A DNA stretch of 64,000 nucleotides from an uncultured Caldilineaceae bacterium (GTDB lineage: Bacteria; Chloroflexota; Anaerolineae; Caldilineales; Caldilineaceae), in assembly GCA_951813625.1 (NCBI GenBank), contig CATOTS010000004.1, forward strand, positions 124,001 to 188,000, written 5' to 3'. The notes below the pieces were generated by a model. The model was not told the origin of the DNA. It saw only the letters and a program-made list of their open reading frames with translations, and did no database searches. Shown piece by piece: positions 25,495 through 34,573 of this stretch (position 1 is the first letter of the stretch; the number at the start of each line of letters is the position of its first letter). Both the position numbers and the translations under genes were made by a program.

Positions 25495-26595
25495 TCAGAA
25501 AACCATATCGACGTGGAAGGCCTGGTAAAAGAAGGCCTTGTCGCGTCGGAAGCAGCTTGCCGACAGGTCCTGCAGGGGACGGACCCGATCGGGCCAGTGC
25601 TGGGCGATTCCTCTTGGGACGAGCATGTTCCAGTAGGCGAGACGGGCGGAGGGGCGGGCGTTTTCGAGGAGGAGGCGTGCGGTCTGGAGGAAGAGGTCCT
25701 GGCTCATATATTCGAAGATATCGGAGAGGTTGAATTTGTCGAATCCCAACTGGTCGGCGGCGAAGAGATCAGATACTGCGCCGTGGAAGAGCCTGAGGCG
25801 GGACAGGTTTGTCCTGATCTTTGTGAAATTTTCTGCGCGGGCGTAGAAGGGAAGGGCGTGCCTGAAGGCGCCGGTGGCGATGTAGTCCAGGAAGGGGTTG
25901 TTGTGGGTAGGCACCTTGGTGAGCCCTTCTTGGGCGCGTAGCAGGATGCGGTCGGCTACTGCTCCCTCTACGTAGCGCATGAACTCCGGGTCGCGGCCGG
26001 CTTTGCCTAGGACGAGACGGCTGCAGAAGATTCGGCAGAGGAGACGCCAGCGGCGGGTATCCCAGCGTTCGTGAAAGAAAGCGAGGCGGGCGGTTTCGTC
26101 CTTTTCTTGCATAAGATTGTTCAAAGTTTTTCTGCTGTGGGCCAGGGGCAGAATCCAGTTGCCGAAGATGCGGACATATCTCTCGAATTTGCCGTTGTGG
26201 ATGAGCCCGCGGGCGACGTGTTTCGTGTTGCGGTCGAAGAAGTGTTGGGCGGAGGGAGAGAGGGAGGGGCGGAGCAGTGTGAAAAAGTCGAGGCGGTGTT
26301 CGCAAGGCCGGAAGCCGAGGAAGGCGAGCATGTCGGCGTGCGAGAGTTCGGCGAAGGCGGAGAGCCTGATTTCGACGCAGGCGAGCTGTGCGGGATTGAG
26401 ATCGCAGGCGACGACGAGTTCGGGTTCGTTGGCCAGGAGGGCGAGGGAGTTGTCGCCGGCGGAGGCGATCGAGAGACAGCGGTCTCCCTTTTTGACCGCA
26501 AGGGCTTCGATCAGGATGTCGGCATCCTCCCAGCAGTTGGCGTAGCGGACCAGGTCAAAGGCGGCCCGGTCCTGAATCGCCTGGTTGTGCGTCAT
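25495..26595 (-). CDS. DUF3419 BtaA-like 3-amino-3-carboxypropyl transferase
   Basis: A 366-residue member of DUF3419, the family of BtaA, which transfers the aminocarboxypropyl group of S-adenosylmethionine to diacylglycerol in betaine-lipid synthesis. It has the SAM-binding motif SIASAGDNSLALLA at 42-55 and DLNPAQ at 65-70. The downstream FDKFNLSDIFEYMS matches the family. BtaA is normally followed by the N-methyltransferase BtaB; none is present here, so the final product is probably not the standard DGTS lipid. First gene of a five-gene minus-strand operon. Confidence 0.87.
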   Translation of the reverse strand: MTHNQAIQDRAAFDLVRYANCWEDADILIEALAVKKGDRCLSIASAGDNSLALLANEPELVVACDLNPAQLACVEIRLSAFAELSHADMLAFLGFRPCEHRLDFFTLLRPSLSPSAQHFFDRNTKHVARGLIHNGKFERYVRIFGNWILPLAHSRKTLNNLMQEKDETARLAFFHERWDTRRWRLLCRIFCSRLVLGKAGRDPEFMRYVEGAVADRILLRAQEGLTKVPTHNNPFLDYIATGAFRHALPFYARAENFTKIRTNLSRLRLFHGAVSDLFAADQLGFDKFNLSDIFEYMSQDLFLQTARLLLENARPSARLAYWNMLVPRGIAQHWPDRVRPLQDLSASCFRRDKAFFYQAFHVDMVF

Positions 26596-26771
26596 TGCAC
26601 TGTGTCCGGGGGCGGCGGGCTTGGGAGAGGCCGAGGGGGACCCGAAATCGCGAGGCTTTTGCTTTGAGTTCCAGGGACGTTGCGGCGTCTGATACCGTGC
26701 GTCACGGGGCGCAGTTTCTGTGGGGCCTGCGCCAGCTCTAACGGCGCAGGCGGTAGGCGTCGACCGGGTTA

Positions 26772-28064
26772 CTACAGCAGTACCTTAATCGGCGTTTCGA
26801 GCAGGCTCTTGATTTTCTGGAGGAAGAGCGCGCACTCGGCTCCGTCGGTGACGCGGTGGTCGGCGGAGATGGTGATCTGCATGACCGAGCGGACTTCCAC
26901 CTGGTCTGCGACGACGACGGGAGTTTTTCTGGCGGTGGCGACGGCCAGGATGGCGGCTTCGGGCGGGTTGATGATGGCGGCGAAGTGGTCGGTGTTGTAG
27001 GCGCCGAGGTTGCTGATGGTGAAGGTGCTGCCGCTGACGTCCTCCCGTTTTACCTTGCCGGCGCGGGCCCGCTGGATCATTTCCCGGTTGTCGCGGGCGA
27101 TGTCGGCGATCTTACGCTGGTCGGTCTGGCGGCTGACGACGGTGAGGACGCCGCCCTCGACGGCGACGGCGGCGCCGACGTGGATTTCAGGATGGTGGAC
27201 GATGCGGTCGTCGACGTAGGATGCGTTCAGGTTGGGGAAATCGCGCAGGGCCAGGGCTGTGGCTTTCATGACGATGTCGTTGACGGTTATCTGCTGATCG
27301 GGGGGCAGGTCCTGGTTGAAATGTTTGCGCAGGGTGAGGGCGTCGTCCATGAGGACAGAGCTTGTGATGTAGAAGTGGGGGACGGTCTGTTTGCTGAGGG
27401 TCATGCGCTGGGCGATGGTGCGGCGGAGCGGCGACGCGGCAGCGCTGCCGGCGGATTTGACCTGCTGCCGAGGGTGCGGAGCTTCTGCGGACGGCGTGTT
27501 GGCTGCGGCTGCGCCGGTTTCTGGCAGTTCAACGGTTGCCGTTGCTTCGGCGGGGGGATGGGCAAGATGGTTCTCGACGTCTTGGCGGAGGACGCGGCCG
27601 CCGGGTCCGCTGGCGGCGATGCGGCTCAGGTCGAGGTTGTGCTCGCGGGCGATGCGGCGGGCGACGGGTGTCGCCATGACGCCATCGTAGGCAGGTTCGA
27701 GCTGGGGCGGGCGGCCGTCCGGCGGCTGGATGGTCGGGCCGGTTTGGGGCGGGCCGGATTCTGTGGAGACCGGCTCCTCTACAGTTTCTCTAGGCGGCGC
27801 GGGGGGCGGTGTTTCCTCGAGTTCATCGGCTGCGCCGAGCTTGGCGAGGGGGGCGCCCACGGACGCGATCTCGCCGGGCTCGATGAGCATTTCGAGCAGG
27901 ACGCCGGACAGCGGCGATTCGACTTCGAGGGTAACCTTTTCCGACTCGATTTCGGCGATAGGCTCGCCGGCCTGAACGGAGTCGCCCACGTTTTTGAGCC
28001 AGACTGACAGTTCGCCGCCGCCGTCTTCGAGGCCGAGGTCGGGCATATTGATTGTTTCGGCCAC
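26772..28064 (-). CDS. 2-oxo acid dehydrogenase E2 (dihydrolipoamide acyltransferase)
   Basis: A 430-residue E2. It has one N-terminal lipoyl domain with the lipoyl-Lys in EIESEKVTLE (Lys43), and a Pro/Ala-rich linker. The E3/E1-binding domain is ATPVARRIAREHNLDLSRI...GPGGRVLRQDV at about 130-163. The catalytic domain ends with ISADHRVTDGAE (His403, Asp in DG). The neighbouring AceE-type E1 points to acetyl transfer from pyruvate. AceE systems usually use E2 proteins with several lipoyl domains and no such E1-binding arrangement, so a single-lipoyl E2 next to AceE is notable. No E3 gene is in the window. Confidence 0.9.
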   Translation of the reverse strand: MAETINMPDLGLEDGGGELSVWLKNVGDSVQAGEPIAEIESEKVTLEVESPLSGVLLEMLIEPGEIASVGAPLAKLGAADELEETPPPAPPRETVEEPVSTESGPPQTGPTIQPPDGRPPQLEPAYDGVMATPVARRIAREHNLDLSRIAASGPGGRVLRQDVENHLAHPPAEATATVELPETGAAAANTPSAEAPHPRQQVKSAGSAAASPLRRTIAQRMTLSKQTVPHFYITSSVLMDDALTLRKHFNQDLPPDQQITVNDIVMKATALALRDFPNLNASYVDDRIVHHPEIHVGAAVAVEGGVLTVVSRQTDQRKIADIARDNREMIQRARAGKVKREDVSGSTFTISNLGAYNTDHFAAIINPPEAAILAVATARKTPVVVADQVEVRSVMQITISADHRVTDGAECALFLQKIKSLLETPIKVLL

Positions 28065-28167
28065 AGGTTCCTCCCAAGTGGTCGGTGGTCAGCGGGCTAT
28101 TTGCGGAGCCGCTGCGGCCAGGAGACTGGAGAACCCTGGCTGCGGTCGTCCACTCGCCACTGTTACG

Positions 28168-30570
28168 CTATCCAAGTTCGGTCCGATTCAGGGCCACCAG
28201 CGCCGACTCAAAGATTGACTGGCTGTCGATTTCGAAGTGGCGGTAGAGGTCGGCGGGCGTGCCGGACTGGCCGAAGTCGTCGACGCCGAGGGGAATCAGG
28301 TAGCTGCCGAAGAGGCTGCCGAGCCAGGCGAGATTGTGCGAGGCGCCGTCCTGGACGGTGACGATGGGGGCCTGGCGTTCGTCGGGGGGGATCAGCCAGG
28401 AGAGCAGGCGGCTGGGCGTCCGCTCGGGTCTGCGTCCCCACTGGGCGGCGCGCCAGTTTTCGTAGAGCCGGCGCGGGCTGGTCAGGTTGAGGACGTTGAC
28501 GGCGATTCCCTCGGTTTGCAAGAGGGCGGCGGCCTCCATCACTTCGGGCAGCATGATGCCGGTGGTGGCGATGTGTACAAGCGAGCGCGGATCTGCCTCC
28601 GGCGTAGCGGTTTTCCAGTCGAGCAGGCGGTAGCCGCCTTCGAGGACCTGGCGGCGGAGCTCGGTTTCGCCGAGGCGCGCCAGGGCGGGTTCGAGCAGGG
28701 ACTGGTCGACGGGCTTGGTGGAGAGGCGCAGGTAGGTGGCGCGTCCGTCGATGTCGCGGCAGCATTGGCGGACGGCGTCGAGCATGATCCAGTTCAGCTC
28801 CTGGGCGAAACAGGGTTCGTAGCTGTTCAGGTTGGGCAGCTCGGCGCAGAGGGAGGGCGTTACGGTTGATTGGTGCGCGCCGCCTTCGGGCGCGAGGCTG
28901 ACGCCCGAGGGCGTGCCGACGACGATGAAGCGGGCGTTGGCGTAGAGGCCGTAGATAAAGGAGTCGAGCCCGCGCAGGACGAATGGGTCGTAGACGGTGC
29001 CGATGGGGATGAGCTGCTGGCCGATCAGTTCGGCGGAGAGGCCGAGCATGGCGAGCATCATGAAGAGATTCATCTCCGAGATCCCCAGCTCGATGTGCTG
29101 GCCGTCGGGGCTGTAGCGCCAGCTGAGCCCGCGGTTTTCTTCGAGCTCGTAGATCTCTCCCTCGGTAAATGAGAATACGCCCTGCTTGGCGATCCAGCCT
29201 GAGAGATTGGTGGAGGTCGAGACATCGGGGGAGGTTGTGACCAGACGGGGGGCGAGCTTGGGGTCGCGGCTCATGCTGATCAGGATCTGGCCGAAGGACT
29301 GCTGCGTGCTGAGCATTCCGTGGGTGCGGGCGGGGACGCTCTGGGGGACATCTTTTGCGGAGAGGCCGATGGGCCAGGCGGGCGCGGCAGGTGCGGCGCT
29401 GCCATTGGCGGCGGAGGGATAGAGCTGGTCGCCTATTTTGCGGCAGAGGGCGCCGGCTTCGGTATCGGGCGCGAAGTCGGCCCAGTCATCGTCGCCGGGG
29501 ACGGCAAGTTCTTCGGCGAGGGCGGACATTTCTTCGTCGTTGAGGAGCTTGGAATGGTTGTGCGGGTCGCCGGCGATCGGCAGGCGCCAGCCCTTGATGG
29601 TATAGGCAAAGATAACGACGGGCCGGTCTTCGGTGGTGTCGGCTTCTTCGAGCACGCCGATCATCTCGGCGAGGTCGTGGCCGCCGAGGTTGCCGATGAC
29701 GGAGGGCAGCTCGGCGTCGCTGATGGGGGCGAGGAGTTCCTCTAGCTGCGTGTCTTTGTGTCCGTTGACGGTGACGAAGCGGCGGCGCAACTCGTCACCG
29801 GGGAGTCGTACGAGCAGCTGATACTCCTCGTTGCTCATGTCGTCGATGCGCTTGCGGACGTGTTCGCCATGTTTTTGGGCGAAGAGGTTCTGGAGTTTGC
29901 GCCCGTATTTGGCCTCGAGCACTTTCCAGCCCCACTGGTCGAACATTGATTTGAGGGTGCCGGCGCGGATTCCCGGGACGACGCGGTCGAGGCTCTGGCG
30001 GTTGAGGTCGACGATCCAGATATTATTGCCGAGCTCGGCCATCCAGTCGTTGAAGATGGCCTCCCAGATATTGCCTTCGTCGAGTTCTGCGTCGCCGATG
30101 ATGGCGATGAAGCGGTTGGAGGCGACGTCGCCGAAGTGCCTGCGGGCGTAGTAGTCGGTGAGGGCGGCGAAGGCTGGGGCGACGGCGCCCAGCCCGACGG
30201 AGCCGGTGGAGAAGTCGACAGGGTCGGGGTCCTTGGTGCGGCTGGGATAGGCCTGGAGGCCGCCGTAGGCGCGCAGGGTGGTCAGGTATTCGCGGGGCAG
30301 CTGGCCGAGCAGGTATTGGATGGCGTGGAAGACGGGAGAGGCGTGCGGCTTGACCGAGACTCTGTCGCCGTGTTTGAGGAGGTGGAAGTAGAGCGCGGTC
30401 ATGATTGTCACCATACTGGCCGAGGAGGCCTGGTGACCGCCGACTTTGACGCCGTCGCGCGATTGGCGCACGCTGTTGGCTTCATGCACGATGCGCATCG
30501 ACAGCCACAGAACGCGTTCCTGGATCCGGTCCAGCGTTTCCAGATAGTCGGATGACAGAGACATAGGCAT
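28168..30570 (-). CDS. aceE: pyruvate dehydrogenase E1, homodimeric AceE type
   Basis: An 800-residue thiamine diphosphate enzyme of the transketolase/AceE class. The N-terminal domain has KVGGHQASSASMVTIMTALYF and the cofactor motif GDAELDEGN...DLNRQSLD. The central domain has EGEIYELEENRGLSW and GISEMNLFMMLAMLGLSAE; SLAPEGGAHQS is a typical AceE active-site loop. It is shorter than E. coli AceE (887). The ATG at 30570 is used; a TTG one codon earlier also fits. Downstream 103 bases later is the E2 gene, so both likely form the pyruvate dehydrogenase complex, which itself needs the TPP whose precursor is imported by the operon at 15 kb. Confidence 0.88.
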   Translation of the reverse strand: MPMSLSSDYLETLDRIQERVLWLSMRIVHEANSVRQSRDGVKVGGHQASSASMVTIMTALYFHLLKHGDRVSVKPHASPVFHAIQYLLGQLPREYLTTLRAYGGLQAYPSRTKDPDPVDFSTGSVGLGAVAPAFAALTDYYARRHFGDVASNRFIAIIGDAELDEGNIWEAIFNDWMAELGNNIWIVDLNRQSLDRVVPGIRAGTLKSMFDQWGWKVLEAKYGRKLQNLFAQKHGEHVRKRIDDMSNEEYQLLVRLPGDELRRRFVTVNGHKDTQLEELLAPISDAELPSVIGNLGGHDLAEMIGVLEEADTTEDRPVVIFAYTIKGWRLPIAGDPHNHSKLLNDEEMSALAEELAVPGDDDWADFAPDTEAGALCRKIGDQLYPSAANGSAAPAAPAWPIGLSAKDVPQSVPARTHGMLSTQQSFGQILISMSRDPKLAPRLVTTSPDVSTSTNLSGWIAKQGVFSFTEGEIYELEENRGLSWRYSPDGQHIELGISEMNLFMMLAMLGLSAELIGQQLIPIGTVYDPFVLRGLDSFIYGLYANARFIVVGTPSGVSLAPEGGAHQSTVTPSLCAELPNLNSYEPCFAQELNWIMLDAVRQCCRDIDGRATYLRLSTKPVDQSLLEPALARLGETELRRQVLEGGYRLLDWKTATPEADPRSLVHIATTGIMLPEVMEAAALLQTEGIAVNVLNLTSPRRLYENWRAAQWGRRPERTPSRLLSWLIPPDERQAPIVTVQDGASHNLAWLGSLFGSYLIPLGVDDFGQSGTPADLYRHFEIDSQSIFESALVALNRTELG

Positions 30571-30636
30571 CAATATTGTACGGGCCGATTGGTGAGATTA
30601 TAACCCAAGTAGGGCCGGAGGCGCACCTCCGTCAAT

Positions 30637-31100
30637 TGCAGCGGGTGGAGCCCCCCGTGCATGAGGGAGGGCCGGAACTGCAGGGGACAGGGGTTAGGGG
30701 TCAGGAACTGCGGGGGGAGGTGCCTGGCGGTCGGGCGCGCGAGCGGCGGGGGACGCGCACATTCGGCCGTGTGGGAATGGGGCGGGTCGGCGACAGGCTG
30801 GAAACGCGCAGGCACGGTGGCGGGAGGCTGGGCCGCCGGTTGCACAGGGCTGCATTAGAACCAACACCCGGCGGCGGGGAAAGGGGTTTCAGGGGGGCGT
30901 TGCGGGGGGAGTCCCCCCGCACAAGGGAGGGCCGCAGGCCCGACCGTCCAACTGCAGAGGCCAGTGGTCAGAGGCCAGTGGCCGGTGGCCGGTGGCCAGG
31001 AACTGCCGGGTGTGGTGGGCAGTGGAATGGCCATGGCTTGGCAGCAACCCGATGTATAGGAAATTGTGGCCCAATTCTGGACTGCATCCAAGTGCAGTTT
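30637..31100. repeat. dispersed composite repeat, copy 2
   Basis: About 460 bases collinear with 54170-54600. It contains GGAGGGCCGGAACTGCAGGGG, GACAGGCTGGAAACGCGCAGG, CAGGGCTGCATTAGAACC, the palindromic core at 30895-30950, and a right end CCAATTCTGGACTGCATCC at 31072-31090. It fills the 578-base gap between the E1 gene and the uronate-dehydrogenase-like gene. No coding content. Confidence 0.8.
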
Positions 31101-31148
31101 AGTGGGGCGGGGAAAGCCGGCTTTCTATGTTCTGCGTATGCGCGTCTG

Positions 31149-31811
31149 TCAGGGGTTGTAGCCGATGGCGCGGCGGCCGTGATCGAGGTCATAGAGGGGC
31201 CATTCGCCGGCGGAGACGCCGAACACGACTTCGTAGCTGACGTCAGGGTGGGTTACGGCCTGTTCGAAGACGCGTACGAGGTCGGCGTGGCTGAGGTGGT
31301 GGGGGTGGTCAGCGTGGGGCCGGTCGGCGCGCACGTTGCCGATGCGGACGGCGACGCATTCGAGGCCGTGCTGGCTGGCGTACATGTAGCAGAGGTTTTC
31401 GCCGAAAACTTTGCTGATGGAGTAGTAGCTTTCGGGGCGGGGCGGGAGGTCGATTGTGCGGGTCAACTCCTCGGGGTAGGGGGCGAGCAGGCCGGCGCGG
31501 CTGGCGAAGGCGATGCGGCGGACGCCGTTGCGGCGGGCGGCCTCGAAAAGGTGATAGGCGCCGATGATATTGCTGTGGAGGATCTCTTGCCAGGGGGCGG
31601 CGCCGGAGGGATTGCCGGCCAGGTGGATGACGGCGTCCATGTTCTGAACGGCCTTGGCGACGGCGTCGAAGTCGGTCAACTCGGCGACGATCGTGTCGTC
31701 CAGATCGGGCATGGGCACGCGGTCGAAGCCGCGCAGGGTGTAGCGGTCGCGCAGGCCGTTGACGACGATTGATCCGACGGTGCCTGCCGCTCCGGTTATC
31801 AGGATTTTCAT
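31149..31811 (-). CDS. uronate-dehydrogenase-like NAD-dependent SDR
   Basis: A 220-residue extended-type SDR. The start ATG 31811 (MKILITGAAG) places the NAD motif TGAAGTVG at 6-13. FASRAG supplies the active-site Ser104 and YSISK (130-134) the Tyr/Lys pair; IHLAGNPSGAAPWQEILHSNIIG is very like uronate dehydrogenases, which oxidise glucuronate or galacturonate to the aldarate lactone. It is about 45 residues shorter than the characterised enzymes, mainly at the C-terminus. The preceding NHL gene ends about 98 bases upstream. A sugar-acid role fits the enolase-superfamily enzyme at 59 kb but is not proven. Confidence 0.8.
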   Translation of the reverse strand: MKILITGAAGTVGSIVVNGLRDRYTLRGFDRVPMPDLDDTIVAELTDFDAVAKAVQNMDAVIHLAGNPSGAAPWQEILHSNIIGAYHLFEAARRNGVRRIAFASRAGLLAPYPEELTRTIDLPPRPESYYSISKVFGENLCYMYASQHGLECVAVRIGNVRADRPHADHPHHLSHADLVRVFEQAVTHPDVSYEVVFGVSAGEWPLYDLDHGRRAIGYNP

Positions 31812-31909
31812 CTTCGGGTCCTTGGTGACGCGGGGCCTGTCTGCCGGTGAGGCCGCCGCGTCCTGGTCTTGGTGTTGTGTTGGGATGATGGACTCGGTTC
31901 TCGCTTGCC

Positions 31910-32767
31910 TCAAACGCGGGCGAATTTCTGCAGCCGATTGTGGAGGAAGGGGACTTCGGCGACGTAGAGGTCGCCGCGGGAATCGAGCCACAGTCCGTGC
32001 GGTCCGTTGGCGAACTGGCCGGGCGCTTCGCCGTGTTCACCCCAGCGGGCCAGGAGCTGGCCGTCGAGGTTGAAGACGCTGATGTGGTAGTCACCCTCGG
32101 CGATGAAGACGTTGTCGTCCTGGTCGATGAAGAGGTCGTTGGGGGCGGCGAGATCGGGCCACTCGTCGGTGTAGAGGCCGTTGGCATCGAAGACCTGGAG
32201 GCGCCTGTTGGTGCGATCGAGCACGAGGACGCGCCCGCGGCTGTCGACGCGGAGGCCGTGGGGCAGCGCGAACTGGCCCGGCGCGTGGCCTTCTTCGCCC
32301 CAGGAGTGGAGGAGGGCGCCGTCGGCGGAGAAGCGATGGATGCGGAACTGGCCGTAGCCGTCGCTGACGTAGAGGTCGCCCGACGGGGCCAGAGCCGCCC
32401 AGGTTGGCCGGTTGAAGGGCTGGCCGGGCGCGCCGGTCCGGCCGGGCGTTCCCAGGGTCTGGAGAAGGCGCCCGTCGGTGTCGAATTTGCGTACGGTGTG
32501 GTCGTCGGCGTCGGCGATGTAGAGTTGGTCCTGCGCGTCGATCCAGACGCTGTGGGGGCTCTTGAGGAGCTGGCCGCCCCACTCGGACAGGTAGTTTCCG
32601 TCTCTGTCGTAGACGAGGATGGCCGGGGGTTTGCGGCGGGCGATGTATACGCGGTCGAGCGAATCGGTGGCGACGGCGGGCGTTACGCCGCCGAATGCGC
32701 GGCCTCTTGTCCCTTGTCCCCAGCCCTCGACGATGCTGAAGTTGAAGCCGCTGTTGTTGGCTGCCAT
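31910..32767 (-). CDS. NHL-repeat beta-propeller protein
   Basis: A 285-residue protein of about six NHL-type blades, recurring as LYIADADDHTVRKFDTDGRLL, LYVSDGYGQFRIHRFSADGAL and VFIAEGDYHISVFNLDGQLL. Start ATG 32767 is preceded by GAGGTG 6 bases upstream; the ATG at 32809 lies before that site. There is no signal peptide, so it is cytoplasmic or exported by another route. Propellers of this type act as binding scaffolds or lyase/hydrolase folds; no catalytic residues can be assigned. It is co-directional with the uronate-dehydrogenase-like gene. Confidence 0.82.
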   Translation of the reverse strand: MAANNSGFNFSIVEGWGQGTRGRAFGGVTPAVATDSLDRVYIARRKPPAILVYDRDGNYLSEWGGQLLKSPHSVWIDAQDQLYIADADDHTVRKFDTDGRLLQTLGTPGRTGAPGQPFNRPTWAALAPSGDLYVSDGYGQFRIHRFSADGALLHSWGEEGHAPGQFALPHGLRVDSRGRVLVLDRTNRRLQVFDANGLYTDEWPDLAAPNDLFIDQDDNVFIAEGDYHISVFNLDGQLLARWGEHGEAPGQFANGPHGLWLDSRGDLYVAEVPFLHNRLQKFARV

Positions 32768-32963
32768 ATCTTCACCTCTCGGGCCTGGCACTTGGTTTTC
32801 GAGAGGCATCTGGGCGGCCTCTCACAAGAATATTGTTCTGGGTGTGTGCCGTATTATGTTACAGCGGCCGCGTGGGGCAAAGTTTTGGCGGTCGGCGGGT
32901 GGATGGCGGAATGGCGGCAAATCGAATCTCATACGCAGGCGGTTTCGCGAAAGGAGGCAGGAC

Positions 32964-33884
32964 ATGAAGCGCAAGATGGTCGCGATCGGAGTTGTGGTTG
33001 CTTTGTTACTGGTTTTTGGCGCATCCCAGTTGAGCGCGGAGAGCGTGCTGACACTGGAGGGGCTGGCGACGGCGGTGACCAGGCTGACGATCCGCCAGGC
33101 GGCGTTGGACGCGCGGGTTTCGGCGCTTGAAGCGCAAGCTTTGCGGGGCGATGCCGCGGCAGCCGCGCACGAGGCGATGCCGACGGAAGACTTTCAGCAG
33201 CGCATTTACACGCTGCGCGTGGTGACCTTTGCGGAGTCGGAAAACGAAGGGCGTTCAACGCTCAAGCTCGCGTATGTTGAGACGGACCAGGGGGCTATCA
33301 ACGCGCGCATACGGGATGTGAGCAGGGCGTTTATCGACGATTACCGCGAGTTCGCGGCGCTGCAGGAGGCGGAGTACCAGAAGGAGCTGAAGGAGACGGG
33401 CGCGGGGCCGGCGTCGTTTGTGACGCACTATGTACAGCGGTTGGAGTTCGCGGTGGCGAATGGCAGCATCATTTCATTCTCGGTGGAGCAGTCGATGCAC
33501 ACGGGCGGGACGGGAAACACGACGACGGTTGGCTACATTTTCGCTCTCGCGGACGGGACGGAGCTGCCGATTTCCGAGCTGTTCGTGGATGGGAGTTACC
33601 TGGAGAGGCTTTCCAGCCTGGCGCGTGAGAGGTTGGCATCGCAACTGGGCGAGTCGGCGCCGGAGTCGATTCTCGAAAGCGGCACCGCGCCAGAGGCGGG
33701 CAATTTCGATACGCTCCTGTTCGAGGAGGGAGGTCTTGTCCGGGTCAAGTTTGACAAGTACCAGGTTGCCAGCGGGGTAGCGGGCGTGGTCGAGATGTAT
33801 CTGCACATATCCGACCTGGAGGACCTGCTCAAGCCGGAGATTCGAGACTTGATGGGCCTTGCGGAGGAGGAGGAGGGGGAGTAG
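32964..33884 (+). CDS. exported DUF3298-type protein with coiled-coil N-terminus
   Basis: A 306-residue protein; AAAGGAGG lies 5 bases before ATG 32964. The signal peptide ends near QLSAES. Residues about 30-60 form a short coiled coil (LATAVTRLTIRQAALDARVSALE). The C-terminal half looks like DUF3298 (RsiV-like) with GYIFALADGTELPISELFVDGSYLERL and VRVKFDKYQVASGVAGVVEM. In RsiV this domain binds lysozyme, but here no anti-sigma region or membrane anchor is present. It probably acts outside the membrane. A terminator follows, so it is monocistronic. Confidence 0.75.
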   Translation: MKRKMVAIGVVVALLLVFGASQLSAESVLTLEGLATAVTRLTIRQAALDARVSALEAQALRGDAAAAAHEAMPTEDFQQRIYTLRVVTFAESENEGRSTLKLAYVETDQGAINARIRDVSRAFIDDYREFAALQEAEYQKELKETGAGPASFVTHYVQRLEFAVANGSIISFSVEQSMHTGGTGNTTTVGYIFALADGTELPISELFVDGSYLERLSSLARERLASQLGESAPESILESGTAPEAGNFDTLLFEEGGLVRVKFDKYQVASGVAGVVEMYLHISDLEDLLKPEIRDLMGLAEEEEGE

Positions 33885-33917
33885 TAGCCGGGCTGTTCTC
33901 TATCTGACTATGTGAAG

Positions 33918-33979
33918 GAGCCTGCCTGGGCGCATCAGTTGGGCAATGCCTGACTACGCTGCCCGGCGCAGGCTCTTTT
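33918..33979 (+). terminator. intrinsic-type terminator
   Basis: GAGCCTGC (33918-33925) pairs with GCAGGCTC (33968-33975), directly followed by TTTTCTT. It lies just after the DUF3298 gene on the plus strand. The loop is long and has its own pairing (CTGGGCG with GCCCGG). Confidence 0.6.
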
Positions 33980-34019
33980 CTTGCGCCGGACAGTTCAGCT
34001 CGTCGTCGCTCAGCTACTT

Positions 34020-34520
34020 TCAAGTCAACAGCGGCTTCTGGCTGCGGAGAGCGAAAGACATGGCGTCGATGGCGCGCGCTGTGGCCAGCACGCCATCGAG
34101 GTGGTCGCACTCGTGCTGGAGCAGCTCGGAGAGGTCGTCTTCAAGGTTCATCGACTGCTCCTGCCACTCGCGGTCCAGGAAGGTGATGCGGCAACGTCTG
34201 TGCCGATTCACCTTGACGATCAGGTCGGGAAAGCACATGCAGTCATCCCAGAGGGTCAACATGTCGGCGCTTTGCTGGTCGATGACCGGATTGAAGAAGA
34301 CGGTGGGTGAGTCGATGTACATGTAGACGAGCCGTTTCATCACGCCGATCTGCGGTGCGGCGATCGCGCGGCCGACGCCGTATTTGCGGCGGAAGTCGAA
34401 CAGGGTGTCGTGCAGGTCCTGGATGACAGGGTTGAGGGTTTCGAGTTCATCTTGCTGGACTGGCTCGCTGACTTCGTACAGTTTGGGATGACCGAGCAGG
34501 AGTACTTTTTGCACTGTCAT
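34020..34520 (-). CDS. def: peptide deformylase-like protein with altered motif 2
   Basis: A 166-residue protein. Motif 1 GVGRAIAAPQIG (48-59) and motif 3 QHECDHLDG (His136, Glu137, His140) are intact. Motif 2, usually EGCLS, reads DDCMC (92-96); the metal-binding Cys94 is kept but the Gly and Ser are changed. It probably still binds metal and could remove N-formyl groups. The altered motif suggests a second, specialised deformylase. It is followed on the same strand by nothing related, and DUF4240 lies upstream at 34574; the deformylase is 53 bases downstream of that gene. Confidence 0.82.
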   Translation of the reverse strand: MTVQKVLLLGHPKLYEVSEPVQQDELETLNPVIQDLHDTLFDFRRKYGVGRAIAAPQIGVMKRLVYMYIDSPTVFFNPVIDQQSADMLTLWDDCMCFPDLIVKVNRHRRCRITFLDREWQEQSMNLEDDLSELLQHECDHLDGVLATARAIDAMSFALRSQKPLLT

Positions 34521-34573
34521 GTGGTTGTCCTCTCTCCTGGCAGGCAGGTGGTCACAGGGCGGCGATCAGGTTG

